From: Blattabacterium cuenoti
Lineage (GTDB): Bacteria > Bacteroidota > Bacteroidia > Flavobacteriales > Blattabacteriaceae
Reading direction: 5' to 3'
Assembly (NCBI RefSeq): GCF_014251995.1
Contig: NZ_CP059205.1
Coordinates: forward strand, 372,001 to 436,000
Length of the DNA stretch: 64,000 bases
Within the stretch, counting starts at the first letter, position 1. Each line of letters begins with the position of its first letter. The position numbers and the translations under genes were made by a program. This document shows positions 28,059 to 39,404 of this stretch, one piece after another. The notes under the pieces are model-generated. The model saw nothing but the letters and a program-made list of their open reading frames with translations, was not told the origin of the DNA and did not search any database.

Positions 28059-28343
28059 TTATTTAGATTTTTTCAAAATAGAGATTAATCTCCAACATTT
28101 ATTTTTACTCAAAGGACGTGTTTCCATAATTTTAACTTCATCTCCATTTTTAGAAATATTTTTTTCATCGTGAGCCATATATTTTTTTTTCTTTATAATA
28201 CTTTTTCCGTAATACTTATGTTTTATTCTCTTAGTTTCAGAAACTAAAATAGTTTTATTCATTTTATCACTTATAACTATTCCTTTTTTTTGTTTTCTAC
28301 TTTTTCTAAATTTTTCTTTAACAATGTTTTTATCTTCTCTCAT
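28059..28343 (-). CDS. rpsQ: 30S ribosomal protein S17
   Basis: A 16S rRNA-binding OB-fold protein. [20 protein letters not shown] is the family signature, with [19 protein letters not shown] near the end. The start overlaps rpmC by 14 nt, giving a slightly longer basic N-terminus than usual. Confidence 0.95.
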   Translation of the reverse strand: MREDKNIVKEKFRKSRKQKKGIVISDKMNKTILVSETKRIKHKYYGKSIIKKKKYMAHDEKNISKNGDEVKIMETRPLSKNKCWRLISILKKSK

Positions 28344-28539
28344 TACTTTTTTCCTTTATTTTTTTATTTAACTCAGTTTTTAACTGAGCTATTTTCCTTC
28401 TTAAGATTCTAATTAAAATAGGATTTTTATGACTTTTTATATAGTGAGAAAATTTTATATTTTGATAATCACTTTTATTGGACTTAATTTTTTTAGTTAA
28501 ATCATCAATTGATAAATCACTAATTTTCAATTTATTCAT
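28330..28539 (-). CDS. rpmC: 50S ribosomal protein L29
   Basis: A small helical protein at the peptide-exit region where SRP and trigger factor dock. It opens [19 protein letters not shown] and has the conserved [20 protein letters not shown]. It overlaps rplP by four nt and rpsQ by 14 nt. Confidence 0.95.
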   Translation of the reverse strand: MNKLKISDLSIDDLTKKIKSNKSDYQNIKFSHYIKSHKNPILIRILRRKIAQLKTELNKKIKEKSNERR

Positions 28540-28955
28540 GTTTTTATTTCATTAGAAACAATAAATTTTACTTTAATAGGAAGTTTTTGAGCAGCTAATC
28601 TTAAAGCTTCTTTTGCTATTTTCATTTCTATTCCATCAATCTCGAATAAAATTCTTCCAGGCTTAACTACAGAAACCCAGAATTCAACAGGTCCTTTTCC
28701 TTTTCCCATACGCACTTCTTGTGGTTTTTTTGTAGCAGGTTTATCTGGAAAAATATTAATCCATAATTTTCCCTCTCTTTTCATATATCTAGTAGCGGCT
28801 ATTCTAGCTGCTTCCAATTGTCTAGAAGTAATCCAAGAACCTTCCAAAGATTTTATTCCATACAATCCTCTAGAAAGAAAAATTCCTTTTTTAGAATTTC
28901 CCCTAATTCTTCCTTTTTGTTTTTTTTTATATTTTGTTCTTTTTGGCTGAAGCAT
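28536..28955 (-). CDS. rplP: 50S ribosomal protein L16
   Basis: Positions A-site tRNA in the peptidyl-transferase region. It opens [20 protein letters not shown] and contains [20 protein letters not shown] and [19 protein letters not shown]. The 139-residue length is standard. It follows rpsC by 18 nt. Confidence 0.97.
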   Translation of the reverse strand: MLQPKRTKYKKKQKGRIRGNSKKGIFLSRGLYGIKSLEGSWITSRQLEAARIAATRYMKREGKLWINIFPDKPATKKPQEVRMGKGKGPVEFWVSVVKPGRILFEIDGIEMKIAKEALRLAAQKLPIKVKFIVSNEIKT

Positions 28956-28973
28956 GATGAAAATATGTAGAAT

Positions 28974-29669
28974 TTATTTTTTTTTTCTATGAATATTTCT
29001 ATTTCCCCTTTGTTTTTTCTTTATTCCTAATAAAGGTGATAATTCTCTTTTTCCATAAATTTCTCCTTTCATAATCCATACTTTAATCCCTATACTTCCA
29101 TAAACAGTATGAGCTACAGCTACATGATAATCTACATCGGCTCGAAAAGTTCCAAGAGAAATTCTACCTTCCTTATAACTTTCACACCTAGCCATTTCTG
29201 ATCCATTTAATCTTCCGGAAATTTGAATTTTTATTCCTTGAGCATTCATTCTCATAGCAGAAATAATAGACAATTTAATTATTTTTTTATATGAAACTCT
29301 GTTTTCTAATTGTTTTACTAAATTCTTTGCTACCAATGGCGCATCTAATTCAGGACGTTTGACTTCTGATATATTTATATGAATTTCTTTTTTAGTAAGC
29401 TTTTTCAATTCTTTTCTAACTGTTTCTACTTCATCTCCTCCCTTTCCTATAACAAGAGCTGGTCGTGACGTACGAATAGTAACAGTTATAAATTTTAAAG
29501 TTCTCTCAATAATGACACGAGAAATTATCCCTTTAGGTAGTCGAGCTTCTAAATATCTCCTTACTTTAAAATCTTCTTGTATTCTATCTTTATAATTATT
29601 ACACCAACTCGATTGCCATCCTATGATAATCCCAAGACGATTAACAATTGGATTTGTTTTTTGTCCCAT
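28974..29669 (-). CDS. rpsC: 30S ribosomal protein S3
   Basis: mRNA-entry protein of the small subunit with a KH domain. The ATG ending at 29669 gives the family start [21 protein letters not shown] reading from 29711 would overlap rplV and is rejected. [14 protein letters not shown] is the KH GxxG loop. The Lys-rich C-terminal tail is typical of the phylum. Confidence 0.96.
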   Translation of the reverse strand: MGQKTNPIVNRLGIIIGWQSSWCNNYKDRIQEDFKVRRYLEARLPKGIISRVIIERTLKFITVTIRTSRPALVIGKGGDEVETVRKELKKLTKKEIHINISEVKRPELDAPLVAKNLVKQLENRVSYKKIIKLSIISAMRMNAQGIKIQISGRLNGSEMARCESYKEGRISLGTFRADVDYHVAVAHTVYGSIGIKVWIMKGEIYGKRELSPLLGIKKKQRGNRNIHRKKK

Positions 29670-29679
29670 ATAATGAAAA

Positions 29680-30060
29680 TTAATTTTTTTTTCTTTTTGA
29701 TAAAAAAGCAATAATATTACTAGATCTTTTTCTTATTCTATGCCCTCTACCCTGAGGAACAGGACGTAACCTTTTTAAGGTTTTTCCTTGATTAACTTGT
29801 ATTTTCTTAACATATAAAGAATATTCTTCATCATTTTTCTTAAAATATGGATCATTATTTTTTTTCTCCCAATTATCTAATAAAGACATAAGTAATTTTT
29901 TTAAACATAAAGAGATTCTTTTTTTGCTACTATATTCTAATATATCTAACGCTTTATAAATCTCTTTATTTCGGATTAAATTAACTACCAATCTCATTTT
30001 TCTTGGAGAACTTCTAACTCCATTTAAAGAAGCTGAAACCAAATTAGTTTCATGTTTCAT
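29680..30060 (-). CDS. rplV: 50S ribosomal protein L22
   Basis: Lines the peptide exit tunnel. [20 protein letters not shown] opens the fold, and the tunnel-loop region ends [20 protein letters not shown]. It follows rpsS by seven nt. The 126-residue length is close to normal. Confidence 0.95.
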   Translation of the reverse strand: MKHETNLVSASLNGVRSSPRKMRLVVNLIRNKEIYKALDILEYSSKKRISLCLKKLLMSLLDNWEKKNNDPYFKKNDEEYSLYVKKIQVNQGKTLKRLRPVPQGRGHRIRKRSSNIIAFLSKRKKN

Positions 30061-30067
30061 AACTGTA

Positions 30068-30361
30068 TCAATTTTTTCCTCCTTTCGTTTTTAATTTATT
30101 TTTAGCTCCGGAATGTCCTCTAAAAGTACGAGTAGGAGCAAATTCTCCCAATTTATGTCCAATCATATTTTCAGTAACATATACATTAATAAATTGTTTT
30201 CCATTATGAACAGAAAATGTTTGACCAACAAAATCAGGTAATATAGTAGATGGACGGGACCAAGTCTTGATAATAGTCTTTTTATCTGATTTTATATTTT
30301 TTAATACTTTTTTATGTAATTTGTATGATACATATGGTCCTTTTTTTAAAGATCTTGCCAT
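30068..30361 (-). CDS. rpsS: 30S ribosomal protein S19
   Basis: Head protein of the small subunit. The ATG ending at 30361 gives [20 protein letters not shown], the family start; the longer frame to 30496 lies inside rplB and is rejected. The [18 protein letters not shown] motif is intact. It follows rplB by seven nt. Confidence 0.96.
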   Translation of the reverse strand: MARSLKKGPYVSYKLHKKVLKNIKSDKKTIIKTWSRPSTILPDFVGQTFSVHNGKQFINVYVTENMIGHKLGEFAPTRTFRGHSGAKNKLKTKGGKN

Positions 30362-30368
30362 ATAAACT

Positions 30369-31193
30369 TTATTTTTTTCTTCTTTGTAAAATGTACTTAT
30401 TGGAAAATCGTTTTTTAGAACGAGTTCTAAATCCTTTAGAAGGTTTTCCTGTTCTACTTCTTGGTATTCCTCCAGAAGCTTTTCCTTCACCTCCACCCAT
30501 TGGATGATCTACAGGATTCATTGCGACTCCTCTAGTTCTAGGTCTTCTTCCAAAATTTCTTTTTTTTCCAGCTTTTCCATATTTCTCTAATTGATGATCA
30601 GCATTTGAAATTTCTCCAATTGTAGCCATGCATTTCACCATTATCATTCGTATTTCTCCAGAAGGAAGTTTAATAGTTGCGTATTTTTCATCTTTAGCAA
30701 ATAATTGGGCAAAAGAACCTGCACTTCTTGCTATTTTTGCCCCTTGTCCTGGTTTGATTTCTATACAAGAAATATTAGTCCCTAAAGGAATTTTGCTTAA
30801 AAAAGTTGAATTCCCTATTCTAAGAGGAACATTCTCACCAGAAATAATTTCTTGTCCTACCTTAAAACCATTTATAGAAATAATATATCTTTTTTCTCCA
30901 TCTTTATAATGAAGTAAAGATATAAAAGAAGATCGATTAGGATCGTATTCTATAGATTTTATAATAGCAGGAACTCCAAATTTTTTTCTTTTAAAATCTA
31001 TTTTTCTATATTTTCTTTTATGTCCTCCTCCAAAATAACGCATAGTCATTTTCCCAGTATTGTTACGTCCTCCAGATTTACATTTTCCTTTAACTAGAGT
31101 TTTCTCAGGATTACAATTTGTAATTTGATCAAAACGATTTACTATTCTAAAACGTTGTCCAGGTGTAATTGGTTTTAATTTTTTAATCGACAT
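30369..31193 (-). CDS. rplB: 50S ribosomal protein L2
   Basis: Needed for subunit association and peptidyl-transferase assembly. Motifs include [20 protein letters not shown] and the C-terminal [20 protein letters not shown] holding the key histidine. The 274-residue length is standard. It follows rplW by five nt. Confidence 0.97.
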   Translation of the reverse strand: MSIKKLKPITPGQRFRIVNRFDQITNCNPEKTLVKGKCKSGGRNNTGKMTMRYFGGGHKRKYRKIDFKRKKFGVPAIIKSIEYDPNRSSFISLLHYKDGEKRYIISINGFKVGQEIISGENVPLRIGNSTFLSKIPLGTNISCIEIKPGQGAKIARSAGSFAQLFAKDEKYATIKLPSGEIRMIMVKCMATIGEISNADHQLEKYGKAGKKRNFGRRPRTRGVAMNPVDHPMGGGEGKASGGIPRSRTGKPSKGFRTRSKKRFSNKYILQRRKK

Positions 31194-31198
31194 TAAAA

Positions 31199-31495
31199 TT
31201 AATTTTCTTTTTCTTTTTTTCTATAAAAATCAATTTTTTGATTTTCTTCAAATTTAATAATAGCTTTTTTTATTTTATTAGTTTTTCCAAAAATAAATCC
31301 TTTTTTTGTATATTTAGATTTATCCTTTCTAGGATAAATCATAGTTCTTACATCCTTTACAAAAATTCCAAATATTTTTTCTATTTCTTTCTTTATTTGA
31401 ATTTTATTACAATTTATATGAACAGAAAAAATATAAAAATTATTTCTATTCATTCTATTAGATTTTTCTGTAAAAATGGGTTTAATTAAAATCAT
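31199..31495 (-). CDS. rplW: 50S ribosomal protein L23
   Basis: Docking site for trigger factor and SRP at the tunnel exit. It opens [19 protein letters not shown], and the central [18 protein letters not shown] is typical. Its codons are strongly A/T-biased even for this genome. It lies between rplD and rplB. Confidence 0.94.
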   Translation of the reverse strand: MILIKPIFTEKSNRMNRNNFYIFSVHINCNKIQIKKEIEKIFGIFVKDVRTMIYPRKDKSKYTKKGFIFGKTNKIKKAIIKFEENQKIDFYRKKEKEN

Positions 31496-31524
31496 AACAT
31501 TCTAATTTTAAGCTGTAACTAAAA

Positions 31525-32163
31525 CTAACTTACACTAACGGATAGAAAATTTTTAATTTTTTTTATTGAATCTTCGGAAAAAATAATATTCGGAAAATTT
31601 AACAAAGAAAAACAATCTAATTCATTTACATTTAATAATTTAAAATTTTCTAAATTCCTAGAAGATAAATATAAATTATTATTCTTTTCTCCAAGAATCA
31701 TCAATGATTTTTTATTTTTTAATTTTAATGATTCTAAAAATTTAGAAAAAAACTTAGTTTTCGGAGTTTCTAAATTGAAATTTTCAACAATTTTTACTTG
31801 ATTTTGTATCAATTTTTGTTCAATGATATATTTTTTTACTCTGTTTTTTATTTGTTTATTTATTTTAAAAGAGTACTTCCTTGGCTTTGGGCCAAATACT
31901 CTTCCTCCTCCTCTAAAAATAGGATTTTTGATATCTCCTTTTCTAGACCCACCAGTTCCTTTTTGCCTATGTAATTTCCTTGTACTTCCAGATAGTTCAC
32001 TTCTTTCTTTAGATTTGTGAGTCCCTTGACGTTGAGCCGATAAATATCTTTTTATTTCTAAATATATAGAATGACTATACGACTTTTTAAAAAAAATATT
32101 TTCATCAAACTCCACCTTTTTATTAGTTGAATTCCCTTTAAAATCTAAAATTATTAATTCCAT
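31525..32163 (-). CDS. rplD: 50S ribosomal protein L4
   Basis: Tunnel-lining protein; in E. coli it is also the S10-operon feedback regulator. [20 protein letters not shown] and [20 protein letters not shown] form the extended loop. The 212-residue length is normal. Its start overlaps rplC by 10 nt. Confidence 0.96.
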   Translation of the reverse strand: MELIILDFKGNSTNKKVEFDENIFFKKSYSHSIYLEIKRYLSAQRQGTHKSKERSELSGSTRKLHRQKGTGGSRKGDIKNPIFRGGGRVFGPKPRKYSFKINKQIKNRVKKYIIEQKLIQNQVKIVENFNLETPKTKFFSKFLESLKLKNKKSLMILGEKNNNLYLSSRNLENFKLLNVNELDCFSLLNFPNIIFSEDSIKKIKNFLSVSVS

Positions 32164-32786
32164 TTTTTCTTTTTAATCATTAAATATGAATTTTTATTTC
32201 CTGGAACCGATCCTTTTAAAATTATTAAATTTTTATGAAAATCTATTTTTAATATTAGTAAATTTTTAATAGTAACATTTATTTTCCCCATTCTTCCAGC
32301 CATTTTTTTGCCTTTAAAAACACGTGAAGGATCAGATCCTGCTCCTATAGATCCAGGAGATCTTAAACGATTATGTTGACCATGAGTTCTTTCCCCCACT
32401 CCTGAAAAATTATGTCTTTTAACTACTCCTTGAAATCCTTTTCCTTTTGAAACCCCTTTAATATCAACTAATTCTCCTTCTTTAAAAATATCCATATTTA
32501 TTTTTTCCCCCAAAATAAAAGAAGAAAAAGAACTTTCTCTAAACTCTAACAACTTTTTTTTTGGAGACAGTCCGGCTTTTTTAAAATGACCTAATAAAGG
32601 TTTATTAGTTTTGTTTACCTTTTTATCATCTGTTCCAATTTGTACTGAAAAATATCCATCATTTTCTATTTTCTTTATTTGAACAACATAACAAGGATTT
32701 ACCTGAATAACAGTACAAGGAACATTTTTTCCATCATCTAAAAAAATAGATGTCATTCCTATATTTTTTCCAATTAATCCAAACAT
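32154..32786 (-). CDS. rplC: 50S ribosomal protein L3
   Basis: Early-assembly large-subunit protein. It opens [19 protein letters not shown], and [20 protein letters not shown] with [20 protein letters not shown] covers the conserved loop. It follows rpsJ by three nt. Confidence 0.97.
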   Translation of the reverse strand: MFGLIGKNIGMTSIFLDDGKNVPCTVIQVNPCYVVQIKKIENDGYFSVQIGTDDKKVNKTNKPLLGHFKKAGLSPKKKLLEFRESSFSSFILGEKINMDIFKEGELVDIKGVSKGKGFQGVVKRHNFSGVGERTHGQHNRLRSPGSIGAGSDPSRVFKGKKMAGRMGKINVTIKNLLILKIDFHKNLIILKGSVPGNKNSYLMIKKKKWN

Positions 32787-32789
32787 TTT

Positions 32790-33095
32790 TTACACTTTTA
32801 TTTCCGCTTCAACACCACTAGGTAATTCTAATTTCATTAATGCATCTACTGTTTTAGATGAAGCATTATGAATTTGCAAAAGTCTTTTATGAGTAGGAAG
32901 AAAAAATTGTTCCCTAGATTTCTTGTTTACATGAGGAGAACGCAAAACCGTAAATACTTTTTTTTCGGTTGGTAAAGGAACGGGGCCATTTAATATTACA
33001 CCCGTAGGAAGAACCGAATTAACAATTCTTTCAGCAGACTTATCTAACAGGTTATAATCATAAGATTTCAATTTTATTTTTATATCATGACTCAT
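32790..33095 (-). CDS. rpsJ: 30S ribosomal protein S10
   Basis: Small-subunit head protein and, in other bacteria, the NusE antitermination partner. It contains [20 protein letters not shown] and [20 protein letters not shown]. The 101-residue length is standard. It follows fusA by 12 nt, so the str and S10 blocks are joined here. Confidence 0.97.
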   Translation of the reverse strand: MSHDIKIKLKSYDYNLLDKSAERIVNSVLPTGVILNGPVPLPTEKKVFTVLRSPHVNKKSREQFFLPTHKRLLQIHNASSKTVDALMKLELPSGVEAEIKV

Positions 33096-33107
33096 AATTT
33101 AAGATAT

Positions 33108-35213
33108 TTATTTTTTTAACTTTTTATTCCTATTATTTGTAATAATATTGTTAATTACATTAGAAGGAACTATATCATAATGAGAAAATTCCATAACTGA
33201 TGTTCCTCTACCAGAAGAAAGTGTCCTTAGTATTGTTACATACCCAAACATTTCAGACAAAGGCGCTAAAGCTTGAATTACTTTTACATTATTACGGGTT
33301 ATCATATTTTGAATCGTTCCTCTTCTTCGATTTATATCTCCTATTATTTCACCCATATTTTCTTCTGGAATAATTACTTCTAATTTCATAATAGGTTCTA
33401 ACAAAACAGGATTAGTTTTTTTAGAGGCTTCTTTAAAACCTAGTCTACCTGCTATTTCAAAAGAAAGTTGATCTGAATCAACAGAATGATATGATCCATC
33501 TAAAATTGTCACCTTGGCACTATCTATTTCATATCCAGATAGAGGTCCATTTTTCATCATTTCTCTACATCCTTTTTCTATAGAAGGAATATATTCTTTA
33601 GGAATATTTCCTCCTTTTATTTTATTGATAAACGTTAATCCAGATTTTCCAATTTCTCCAGGTTCTAATCTAAATAATATATCTGCATATTTTCCTCTTC
33701 CTCCTGTTTGTTTTTTGTAAATTTCTCTATGTTCTACTGAATTAGTTAAAGCTTCCTTATATTCTACTTGTGGATTCCCTTGATTAACTTCAACTTTAAA
33801 TTCTCTTTTCATACGATCCACAATAATTTCTAAATGAAGTTCTCCCATTCCAGAAATAATGGTTTGTCCTGTATAATAATCAGTTCTAACCTGTAATGTT
33901 GGATCTTCTTCCATCAGTTTAGATAATGCTAAACTCATTTTATCAATATCTGATTTGAATTTAGGTTCAATAGCTAATCCAATAACTGGATCAGGAAATG
34001 ATATTTTTTCCAATAAAATTGGATATTTTTCATCGCATAAAGTATCGCCTGTTTTTATATCTTTAAATCCAACTATTGCAGCTATATCTCCTGCCCCAAT
34101 TTTTTCTACTGGATTTTGCTTATTTGCATGCATTTGATATATTCTAGAAATGCGTTCTTTATTACCAGATCTTGCGTTAAAACTATAAGAACCAGATTTT
34201 ATTTTTCCGGAATATACTCTAAAAAAAGCTAACCGACCTACAAAAGGATCACTCGCTATTTTAAAAGCTAATGCAGAAAAAGGATCATTTTCATTAGGCT
34301 TTCTTATTTCTTTTTTTTGATTAATAGGATTAATTCCAATTATATCCTTTACTTCTAAAGGAGAAGGTAAATATCTACATACAGCATCTAATACAGATTG
34401 TACCCCCTTATTCTTAAAAGAAGAACCACATAAAATAGGAATTATTTTCATTTTTATTGTATTCTTTTGCAAAGAATGAATAATATCACTTTCTGATATA
34501 GAATAATTATTATATAAAAATTTTTCCATAATTACATCATCATGTTCAGACAAAGTTTCAATAAGTTGATTATGATAATCGTTGACTAAACTCTTCATTT
34601 CATTTGGAATAGGATGTTCTTTATATGTCATTCCATAATTTTTTTCATCCCATTTTATTGCTTTGTTTGCTATCAAATCCACTACCCCTACAAAATCATC
34701 TCCACTTTTAATAGGAAGTTGTAATGGAACAGAATTTCCTCCTAAAATTTTTTTTATTTGGTAACAAACATTAAAAAAATCAGCACCTTGTCTATCCATT
34801 TTGTTCACAAAAGCTATCCTAGGTATTTCATACTTATCTGCTTGTCTCCATACTGTTTCAGATTGAGGTTCTACACCATCAACAGCACTAAATAAAACTA
34901 TCATACCATCTAAAACCCTCATTGATCGTTCAACTTCTACAGTAAAATCTACATGACCTGGAGTATCAATGATATTAATTTGATATTTTTTATTATTATA
35001 TATCCATTCACAAAATGTAGCTGCAGAAGTTATAGTTATTCCGCGTTCTTGTTCCTGTAACATCCAATCCATAGTAGCTGCCCCATCATGAACTTCTCCT
35101 ATTTTATGATTAATTCCTGTATAGAATAAAATTCTTTCTGTAGTAGTTGTTTTTCCTGCATCGATATGTGCAGCAATACCTATATTTCTTGTATATCTTA
35201 AATCTTTTTTCAT
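33108..35213 (-). CDS. fusA: Elongation factor G
   Basis: Translocation GTPase that moves tRNA and mRNA through the ribosome. G-domain motifs are [25 protein letters not shown] and NKMDRQGAD; domains II-V follow. The ATG ending at 35213 gives [12 protein letters not shown]; the frame could reach a TTG at 35225 next to the rpsG stop, which is less likely. 701 residues from this start. Confidence 0.97.
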   Translation of the reverse strand: MKKDLRYTRNIGIAAHIDAGKTTTTERILFYTGINHKIGEVHDGAATMDWMLQEQERGITITSAATFCEWIYNNKKYQINIIDTPGHVDFTVEVERSMRVLDGMIVLFSAVDGVEPQSETVWRQADKYEIPRIAFVNKMDRQGADFFNVCYQIKKILGGNSVPLQLPIKSGDDFVGVVDLIANKAIKWDEKNYGMTYKEHPIPNEMKSLVNDYHNQLIETLSEHDDVIMEKFLYNNYSISESDIIHSLQKNTIKMKIIPILCGSSFKNKGVQSVLDAVCRYLPSPLEVKDIIGINPINQKKEIRKPNENDPFSALAFKIASDPFVGRLAFFRVYSGKIKSGSYSFNARSGNKERISRIYQMHANKQNPVEKIGAGDIAAIVGFKDIKTGDTLCDEKYPILLEKISFPDPVIGLAIEPKFKSDIDKMSLALSKLMEEDPTLQVRTDYYTGQTIISGMGELHLEIIVDRMKREFKVEVNQGNPQVEYKEALTNSVEHREIYKKQTGGRGKYADILFRLEPGEIGKSGLTFINKIKGGNIPKEYIPSIEKGCREMMKNGPLSGYEIDSAKVTILDGSYHSVDSDQLSFEIAGRLGFKEASKKTNPVLLEPIMKLEVIIPEENMGEIIGDINRRRGTIQNMITRNNVKVIQALAPLSEMFGYVTILRTLSSGRGTSVMEFSHYDIVPSNVINNIITNNRNKKLKK

Positions 35214-35225
35214 AAAGTTGAACAA

Positions 35226-35705
35226 CTAAAATCTAAAATGTGAAAAAGCTTTATTTGCTTCAGCCATTTTGTGTATATTTTCCTTTCTTTTAACAGCTTC
35301 TCCTTGTTCTTGAAATGCGTCCCATATCTCAGATGCTAATTTATTTGCCATAGTTTTTTCACTTCTAATAGAAGCACAAGATATCAATAATTTCATAGCT
35401 TTCGTTATTCTACTATTAGATGAAATAGGAACAGGTACTTGAATATTAGACCCCCCCATACGACGACTTCTGACTTCTACATAAGGCATCGCGTTTTTTA
35501 ATCCTTTTTTCCATATTTCTAATGATGATTTTTCTTCTTTTTCTTTTTTTATTGAATCTATTTTTTTTAAAGCATCATAAAATATTTTATAGGCCACATT
35601 TTTTTTCCCATTTTTCATTATGTGATTTACAAAACGAGTCACAAGAGGATCATTAAATTTTGGATCAGGTAAATATATTTTTCTTCTTTTTTTAACTTTT
35701 CTCAT
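35226..35705 (-). CDS. rpsG: 30S ribosomal protein S7
   Basis: Primary binder of the 16S 3' major domain. The ATG ending at 35705 gives MRKVKKRRKIYLPDPKFNDP; a TTG at 35714 would overlap rpsL. The VEVRSRRMGGSNIQVPVPIS segment is typical. The stop is adjacent to fusA. Confidence 0.96.
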   Translation of the reverse strand: MRKVKKRRKIYLPDPKFNDPLVTRFVNHIMKNGKKNVAYKIFYDALKKIDSIKKEKEEKSSLEIWKKGLKNAMPYVEVRSRRMGGSNIQVPVPISSNSRITKAMKLLISCASIRSEKTMANKLASEIWDAFQEQGEAVKRKENIHKMAEANKAFSHFRF

Positions 35706-35710
35706 TATAC

Positions 35711-36088
35711 TCAATCTTTTTTTACTACTTTAGCCCCATATTTACTTCTACTTTTTTTTCTCCCATTTACTCCAGCTGTATCACGAGCTCCTCTAACTAT
35801 TTTGTATTTTACTCCTGGTAAGTCTTTGACTCTACCTCCTTTAACTAAAACTATAGAATGTTCTTGAAGATTATGTCCTTCTCCTGTTATATAACTAATT
35901 ACTTCTCTTCCATTTGTAAAACGAACACGAGCTACTTTTCGCATAGCTGAATTTGGTTTTTTTGGAGTTGTGGTATAAACTCTTGTACACACACCTCTTC
36001 TTTGAGGACAAAATCCTAATGCAATAGATTTTCTTTTTTTAGGCACGGAAACACGACCTTTTCTAATCAATTGTTGTATAGTAGGCAT
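35711..36088 (-). CDS. rpsL: 30S ribosomal protein S12
   Basis: Decoding-centre protein. [20 protein letters not shown] and the [18 protein letters not shown] loop carry the lysine positions whose substitutions give streptomycin resistance elsewhere; both are wild-type here. The 125-residue length is normal. It heads the rpsL-rpsG-fusA-S10 run and is preceded by a 101-nt spacer (36089-36189), the most likely promoter site for the block. Confidence 0.97.
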   Translation of the reverse strand: MPTIQQLIRKGRVSVPKKRKSIALGFCPQRRGVCTRVYTTTPKKPNSAMRKVARVRFTNGREVISYITGEGHNLQEHSIVLVKGGRVKDLPGVKYKIVRGARDTAGVNGRKKSRSKYGAKVVKKD

Positions 36089-36124
36089 ATTCTAGTCTTC
36101 TTCTATTTCTAAATATTTAAGACG

Positions 36125-36154
36125 CAAATTATGTTATTTAATAAAATAATACAA
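36125..36154 (-). promoter_or_regulatory. Candidate promoter of the rpsL-S10-spc-alpha block
   Basis: On the minus strand TAATTTG (36125-36131) resembles the Bacteroidota -7 element TAnnTTTG, one base short. A TTG at 36152-36154 lies 20 nt upstream, as expected for -33. It sits about 40 nt before the rpsL start, in the only sizeable gap upstream of the block. Confidence 0.3.
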
Positions 36155-36189
36155 TTAATACAATATAAAAATTAATAATTTTTTTAATA

Positions 36190-37008
36190 TTAAAAATTAA
36201 TTTTTTTGTTTTGAAATAACTCTTCTTCGGAAGATTGAATATTCAATTCTTTATAAATAAAACTAAATGTAGAAAGTAAGCAAGGAGATCCATCAACAAT
36301 AGCTACATTGTGTTCATAATGAGAAGAAATTTTTTTGTCTAAAGTAGTTATAGTCCATCCATCTTTATGATGAACAATTTCTGAATTTCCTAAATTTACC
36401 ATAGGTTCTATGGAAAGCACTAATCCATTTTTTAATAACATTCCTTCTCCCTTTTTCCCAAAATTAGGAACTTGAGGATCCTCATGCATTTTTTTCCCAA
36501 TTCCATGTCCTACAAAATCTTTTACAACGCTATATCCATGTTTTTCAACATAAGATTGTATAGAACTACTTATATCTCCAATTTTATTTCCATTTTTACA
36601 TTTGGAAATTCCAATGTATAAAGACTGTTTAGAACAATTTAAAAATTGCTTCGTTTTTTCAGAAACTGTACCTACTTCAAAAGTGTAAGCATGTTCTCCA
36701 TAAAACCCATTCATGTAAACACCACAATCAACAGATAATATATCTCCTTCTCGCAAAAAAGATTTATTAGGAATTCCATGAACTACCTGATAATTTGGAG
36801 AAACACATAATGTATTTGGAAAGTCGTACAGACCTAAAAAAGCGGGTTTTCCTCCATGATCCCGTATAAAGTCTTCCGCAAGTTTATCCAAATAAATAGT
36901 ACTTACACCAGGTTTAATTTCCTTAGCTAGGAAACCTAATGTTTTAGAAGCTAAAAAAGCGCTTTTTTTAATTAAAATTATTTCCTCAGTACTCTTTAAA
37001 TGTATCAA
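36190..37008 (-). CDS. map: Methionine aminopeptidase, type I
   Basis: Removes the N-terminal methionine from nascent proteins. VHGIPN, DCGVYMNGFYGEH, FVGHGIGKKMHEDPQ, SIEPMVNLG and YEHNVAI mark the pita-bread fold and metal site. No ATG start is available: the TTG ending at 37008 gives a family-like MIHLKSTEEI, and a TTG at 37014 would add two residues. The second metal ligand, Asp in most enzymes (GxxGD), is Glu here. It follows gpmI by 13 nt. Confidence 0.92.
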   Translation of the reverse strand: MIHLKSTEEIILIKKSAFLASKTLGFLAKEIKPGVSTIYLDKLAEDFIRDHGGKPAFLGLYDFPNTLCVSPNYQVVHGIPNKSFLREGDILSVDCGVYMNGFYGEHAYTFEVGTVSEKTKQFLNCSKQSLYIGISKCKNGNKIGDISSSIQSYVEKHGYSVVKDFVGHGIGKKMHEDPQVPNFGKKGEGMLLKNGLVLSIEPMVNLGNSEIVHHKDGWTITTLDKKISSHYEHNVAIVDGSPCLLSTFSFIYKELNIQSSEEELFQNKKINF

Positions 37009-37021
37009 AATCAAATTTTTT

Positions 37022-38566
37022 CTATATTTTCTGTTTTTCTATCATAGAAATTCCATTCATTACATTTGGAATAGGAAGTTTCATCAATTGAAGAATAGTG
37101 GGAGCTACATCTGATAAAGATCCTATTTTTTTTAAAATAGTATTTTGTTTTTTTATTTTTTTGTCTAAAAGAATAAAGGGTACTAAAGAAGTAGTATGAG
37201 ATGTATTAGGAGTTCCATCAAGATTAATCATATAATCTGCATTTCCATGATCTCCCACTATAATAACTGTATATGAATTTTTTATTGCTTCTTCAGAACA
37301 AAATTTTGTATATAGATCAACATATTCACAGGCTTTTATAGTTTCTTTCATTTTTCCAGTATGACCTACCATATCTGGATTTGCAAAATTTAAACAAATG
37401 AAATCAAAACTATTTTTCTTCAATTCAGGAATAATTTTCTCCATAATATTTCTTGCACTCATTTCAGGTTTTAAATCATAAGTAGATACTTTTGGAGAAG
37501 GACAAAGAATCCGAGTTTCTCCTTGAAAAGGAGTTTCTTTACCTCCGGAAAAAAAATAAGTTACATGTGGATACTTTTCTGTTTCAGCTATTCGTATTTG
37601 TTTTTTTCCTTCTTTTTCTAAAACTTCTCCCAATGTTTCTCTCAGATAATTTGTTTTAAAAATAACATGAACTTTTTCATACTTAGAATTAAAACAAGTC
37701 ATAGTTACATAATTTGATAAATTAGTTTTTTTTATATTCTTAAACGATTTTTTTCCAGTTAAAAGTTCTGTTATTTGTCTAGAACGATCTGATCGAAAGT
37801 TAAAACACAAAACAATATCACCATTTTTTATTTTTGAGATAGGATCTCCATTATCATCAGTAATTATCAGTGGAGGAAAAAATTCATCTGTTATTCCATT
37901 TTTATAAAAAGATTCTATAGAAGAAAAAACATTTTTAGTATAAATTCCTTTTGAAAAAACCATTGCATCATACGCTTGTTTGGTTCGTTCCCACCTATAA
38001 TCTCTATCCATTGAATAATATCTTCCAATAACAGTAGATAATTTACCCCCGTATTTTTTAATTTTTTCTAAAAGTTTTTTTATGTAAAAAATGCTTCTTT
38101 TTGGAGAAGTATCTCTTCCATCCGTAAAAACATGTATATAAATATTCTTTATTTTTTTTTCATATGCTATTTTAAGTATATAAAAAAGATGATTTATATG
38201 TGAATGAATTCCTCCATCAGACAATAACCCAATAAAATGAATTTTTTTTCTGGGAAAAGACAATTCATCAAAAATAGAATTCAATTTCTTTTTAAAAGAA
38301 CCATTTTCAATTGAGAGGTTTATTCTTTCTAAATTTTGAATAATTTTTTGACCAGATCCTAAATTCATATGTCCTACTTCAGAATTCCCCATTTGACCTT
38401 TAGGTAATCCCACATAAATCCCTGAGGCTTGTAATTTGCTAAAAAGATGGTTATTACAACAATAATCTATAAATGGTGTATTAGCTTTTTTTATAGCAGA
38501 AGAAAAAGAATTATCAGATGTAGAAATTCCCCATCCATCCAAAATTATTAACATTAATTTTTTCAT
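37022..38566 (-). CDS. gpmI: 2,3-Bisphosphoglycerate-independent phosphoglycerate mutase
   Basis: Interconverts 3- and 2-phosphoglycerate, the step before enolase. Alkaline-phosphatase-superfamily metal motifs are present: MLIILDGWG at the start, the active serine in QMGNSEVGHMNLGSG near residue 61, HVFTDGRDTSPKRS, and VVGDHGNADYM-like IIVGDHGNADYM near the end. The 514-residue length is standard. It lies between tsf and map, 19 nt after tsf. Confidence 0.96.
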   Translation of the reverse strand: MKKLMLIILDGWGISTSDNSFSSAIKKANTPFIDYCCNNHLFSKLQASGIYVGLPKGQMGNSEVGHMNLGSGQKIIQNLERINLSIENGSFKKKLNSIFDELSFPRKKIHFIGLLSDGGIHSHINHLFYILKIAYEKKIKNIYIHVFTDGRDTSPKRSIFYIKKLLEKIKKYGGKLSTVIGRYYSMDRDYRWERTKQAYDAMVFSKGIYTKNVFSSIESFYKNGITDEFFPPLIITDDNGDPISKIKNGDIVLCFNFRSDRSRQITELLTGKKSFKNIKKTNLSNYVTMTCFNSKYEKVHVIFKTNYLRETLGEVLEKEGKKQIRIAETEKYPHVTYFFSGGKETPFQGETRILCPSPKVSTYDLKPEMSARNIMEKIIPELKKNSFDFICLNFANPDMVGHTGKMKETIKACEYVDLYTKFCSEEAIKNSYTVIIVGDHGNADYMINLDGTPNTSHTTSLVPFILLDKKIKKQNTILKKIGSLSDVAPTILQLMKLPIPNVMNGISMIEKQKI

Positions 38567-38585
38567 TCATTTAAGTCTCTTAAGA

Positions 38586-39404
38586 TCAAATTTTTACTCT
38601 TTTAAAAAAATTTATTTTTATTTTATTATCAAATTGATTTAAATACTCTTTAACATTTATTTTATTATTCCTTATAAATTTTTGATTTAAAAGAGTATTA
38701 TTAAAGATAAATTTTTGTATTTTACCTTCTACAATTTTTTGTTTTATATCTTCTGATCTTATTTTTTCTTTTTTTATTTGATCCTTAATAAAATTTATTT
38801 CTTTTTCTACTATTGTATTCGGTATATCATCTTCATCAATAGATAATGGGTTCATTGCTGTAACATGCATTGCTATATTTCTAGCTGGAGATTTATTAAT
38901 TTTAGAAGAGAATCCAATTAATGTTGAAATTTTATGGTTATTATGAGTATAATCTATAACAAATGGGGAATCTACTCTTTCAAAGATTTTTAATTCTAAT
39001 TTTTCTTTTACTATTGCCATTTTTCTAAAAATTGCATCTTTAACAAGTTCTTTTTTAGAAAAAAAACTTTCTAAAAAACCTTCCTTAGAAAAGGAATTTA
39101 AAGATTTTTTAGAGAGCTCTAATAAAAAATTTAAAAATTCATGACTTTTAGATAAAAAATCAGTTTCACAACTAATCCCTATAATTGTTCCAGAAGTATA
39201 ATCAGCGTTCACAGAAGAAATAACAGCTCCATCTTTCATTTGAAACGAAGAACGTGTAATCGAAATTTCTTTCCCTTTTTTTCTTAAAAAATAAATAGCC
39301 TCATCTATATTTCCCTTAGTAAGGGTTAAGGCTTTTTTACAATCCATTATCCCAATTCCTGTTAACTTTCTAAGTTTATTAATTTGATGAATAGAAATTT
39401 TCAT
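38586..39404 (-). CDS. tsf: Elongation factor Ts
   Basis: Nucleotide-exchange factor for EF-Tu. The N-terminal UBA-like signature LRKLTGIGIMDCKKALTLTK and the core GISCETDFLSKS are present, along with AMHVTAMNPL. The 272-residue protein has a strongly Lys/Ile/Asn-biased C-terminus. Its start overlaps the rpsB stop by four nt, the classic rpsB-tsf pair. Confidence 0.95.
   Translation of the reverse strand: MKISIHQINKLRKLTGIGIMDCKKALTLTKGNIDEAIYFLRKKGKEISITRSSFQMKDGAVISSVNADYTSGTIIGISCETDFLSKSHEFLNFLLELSKKSLNSFSKEGFLESFFSKKELVKDAIFRKMAIVKEKLELKIFERVDSPFVIDYTHNNHKISTLIGFSSKINKSPARNIAMHVTAMNPLSIDEDDIPNTIVEKEINFIKDQIKKEKIRSEDIKQKIVEGKIQKFIFNNTLLNQKFIRNNKINVKEYLNQFDNKIKINFFKRVKI

Noticed and set aside
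30362-30496. 45-residue N-terminal extension of rpsS
   Set aside because: It lies within rplB, and the family start MARSLKKGP is at 30361.
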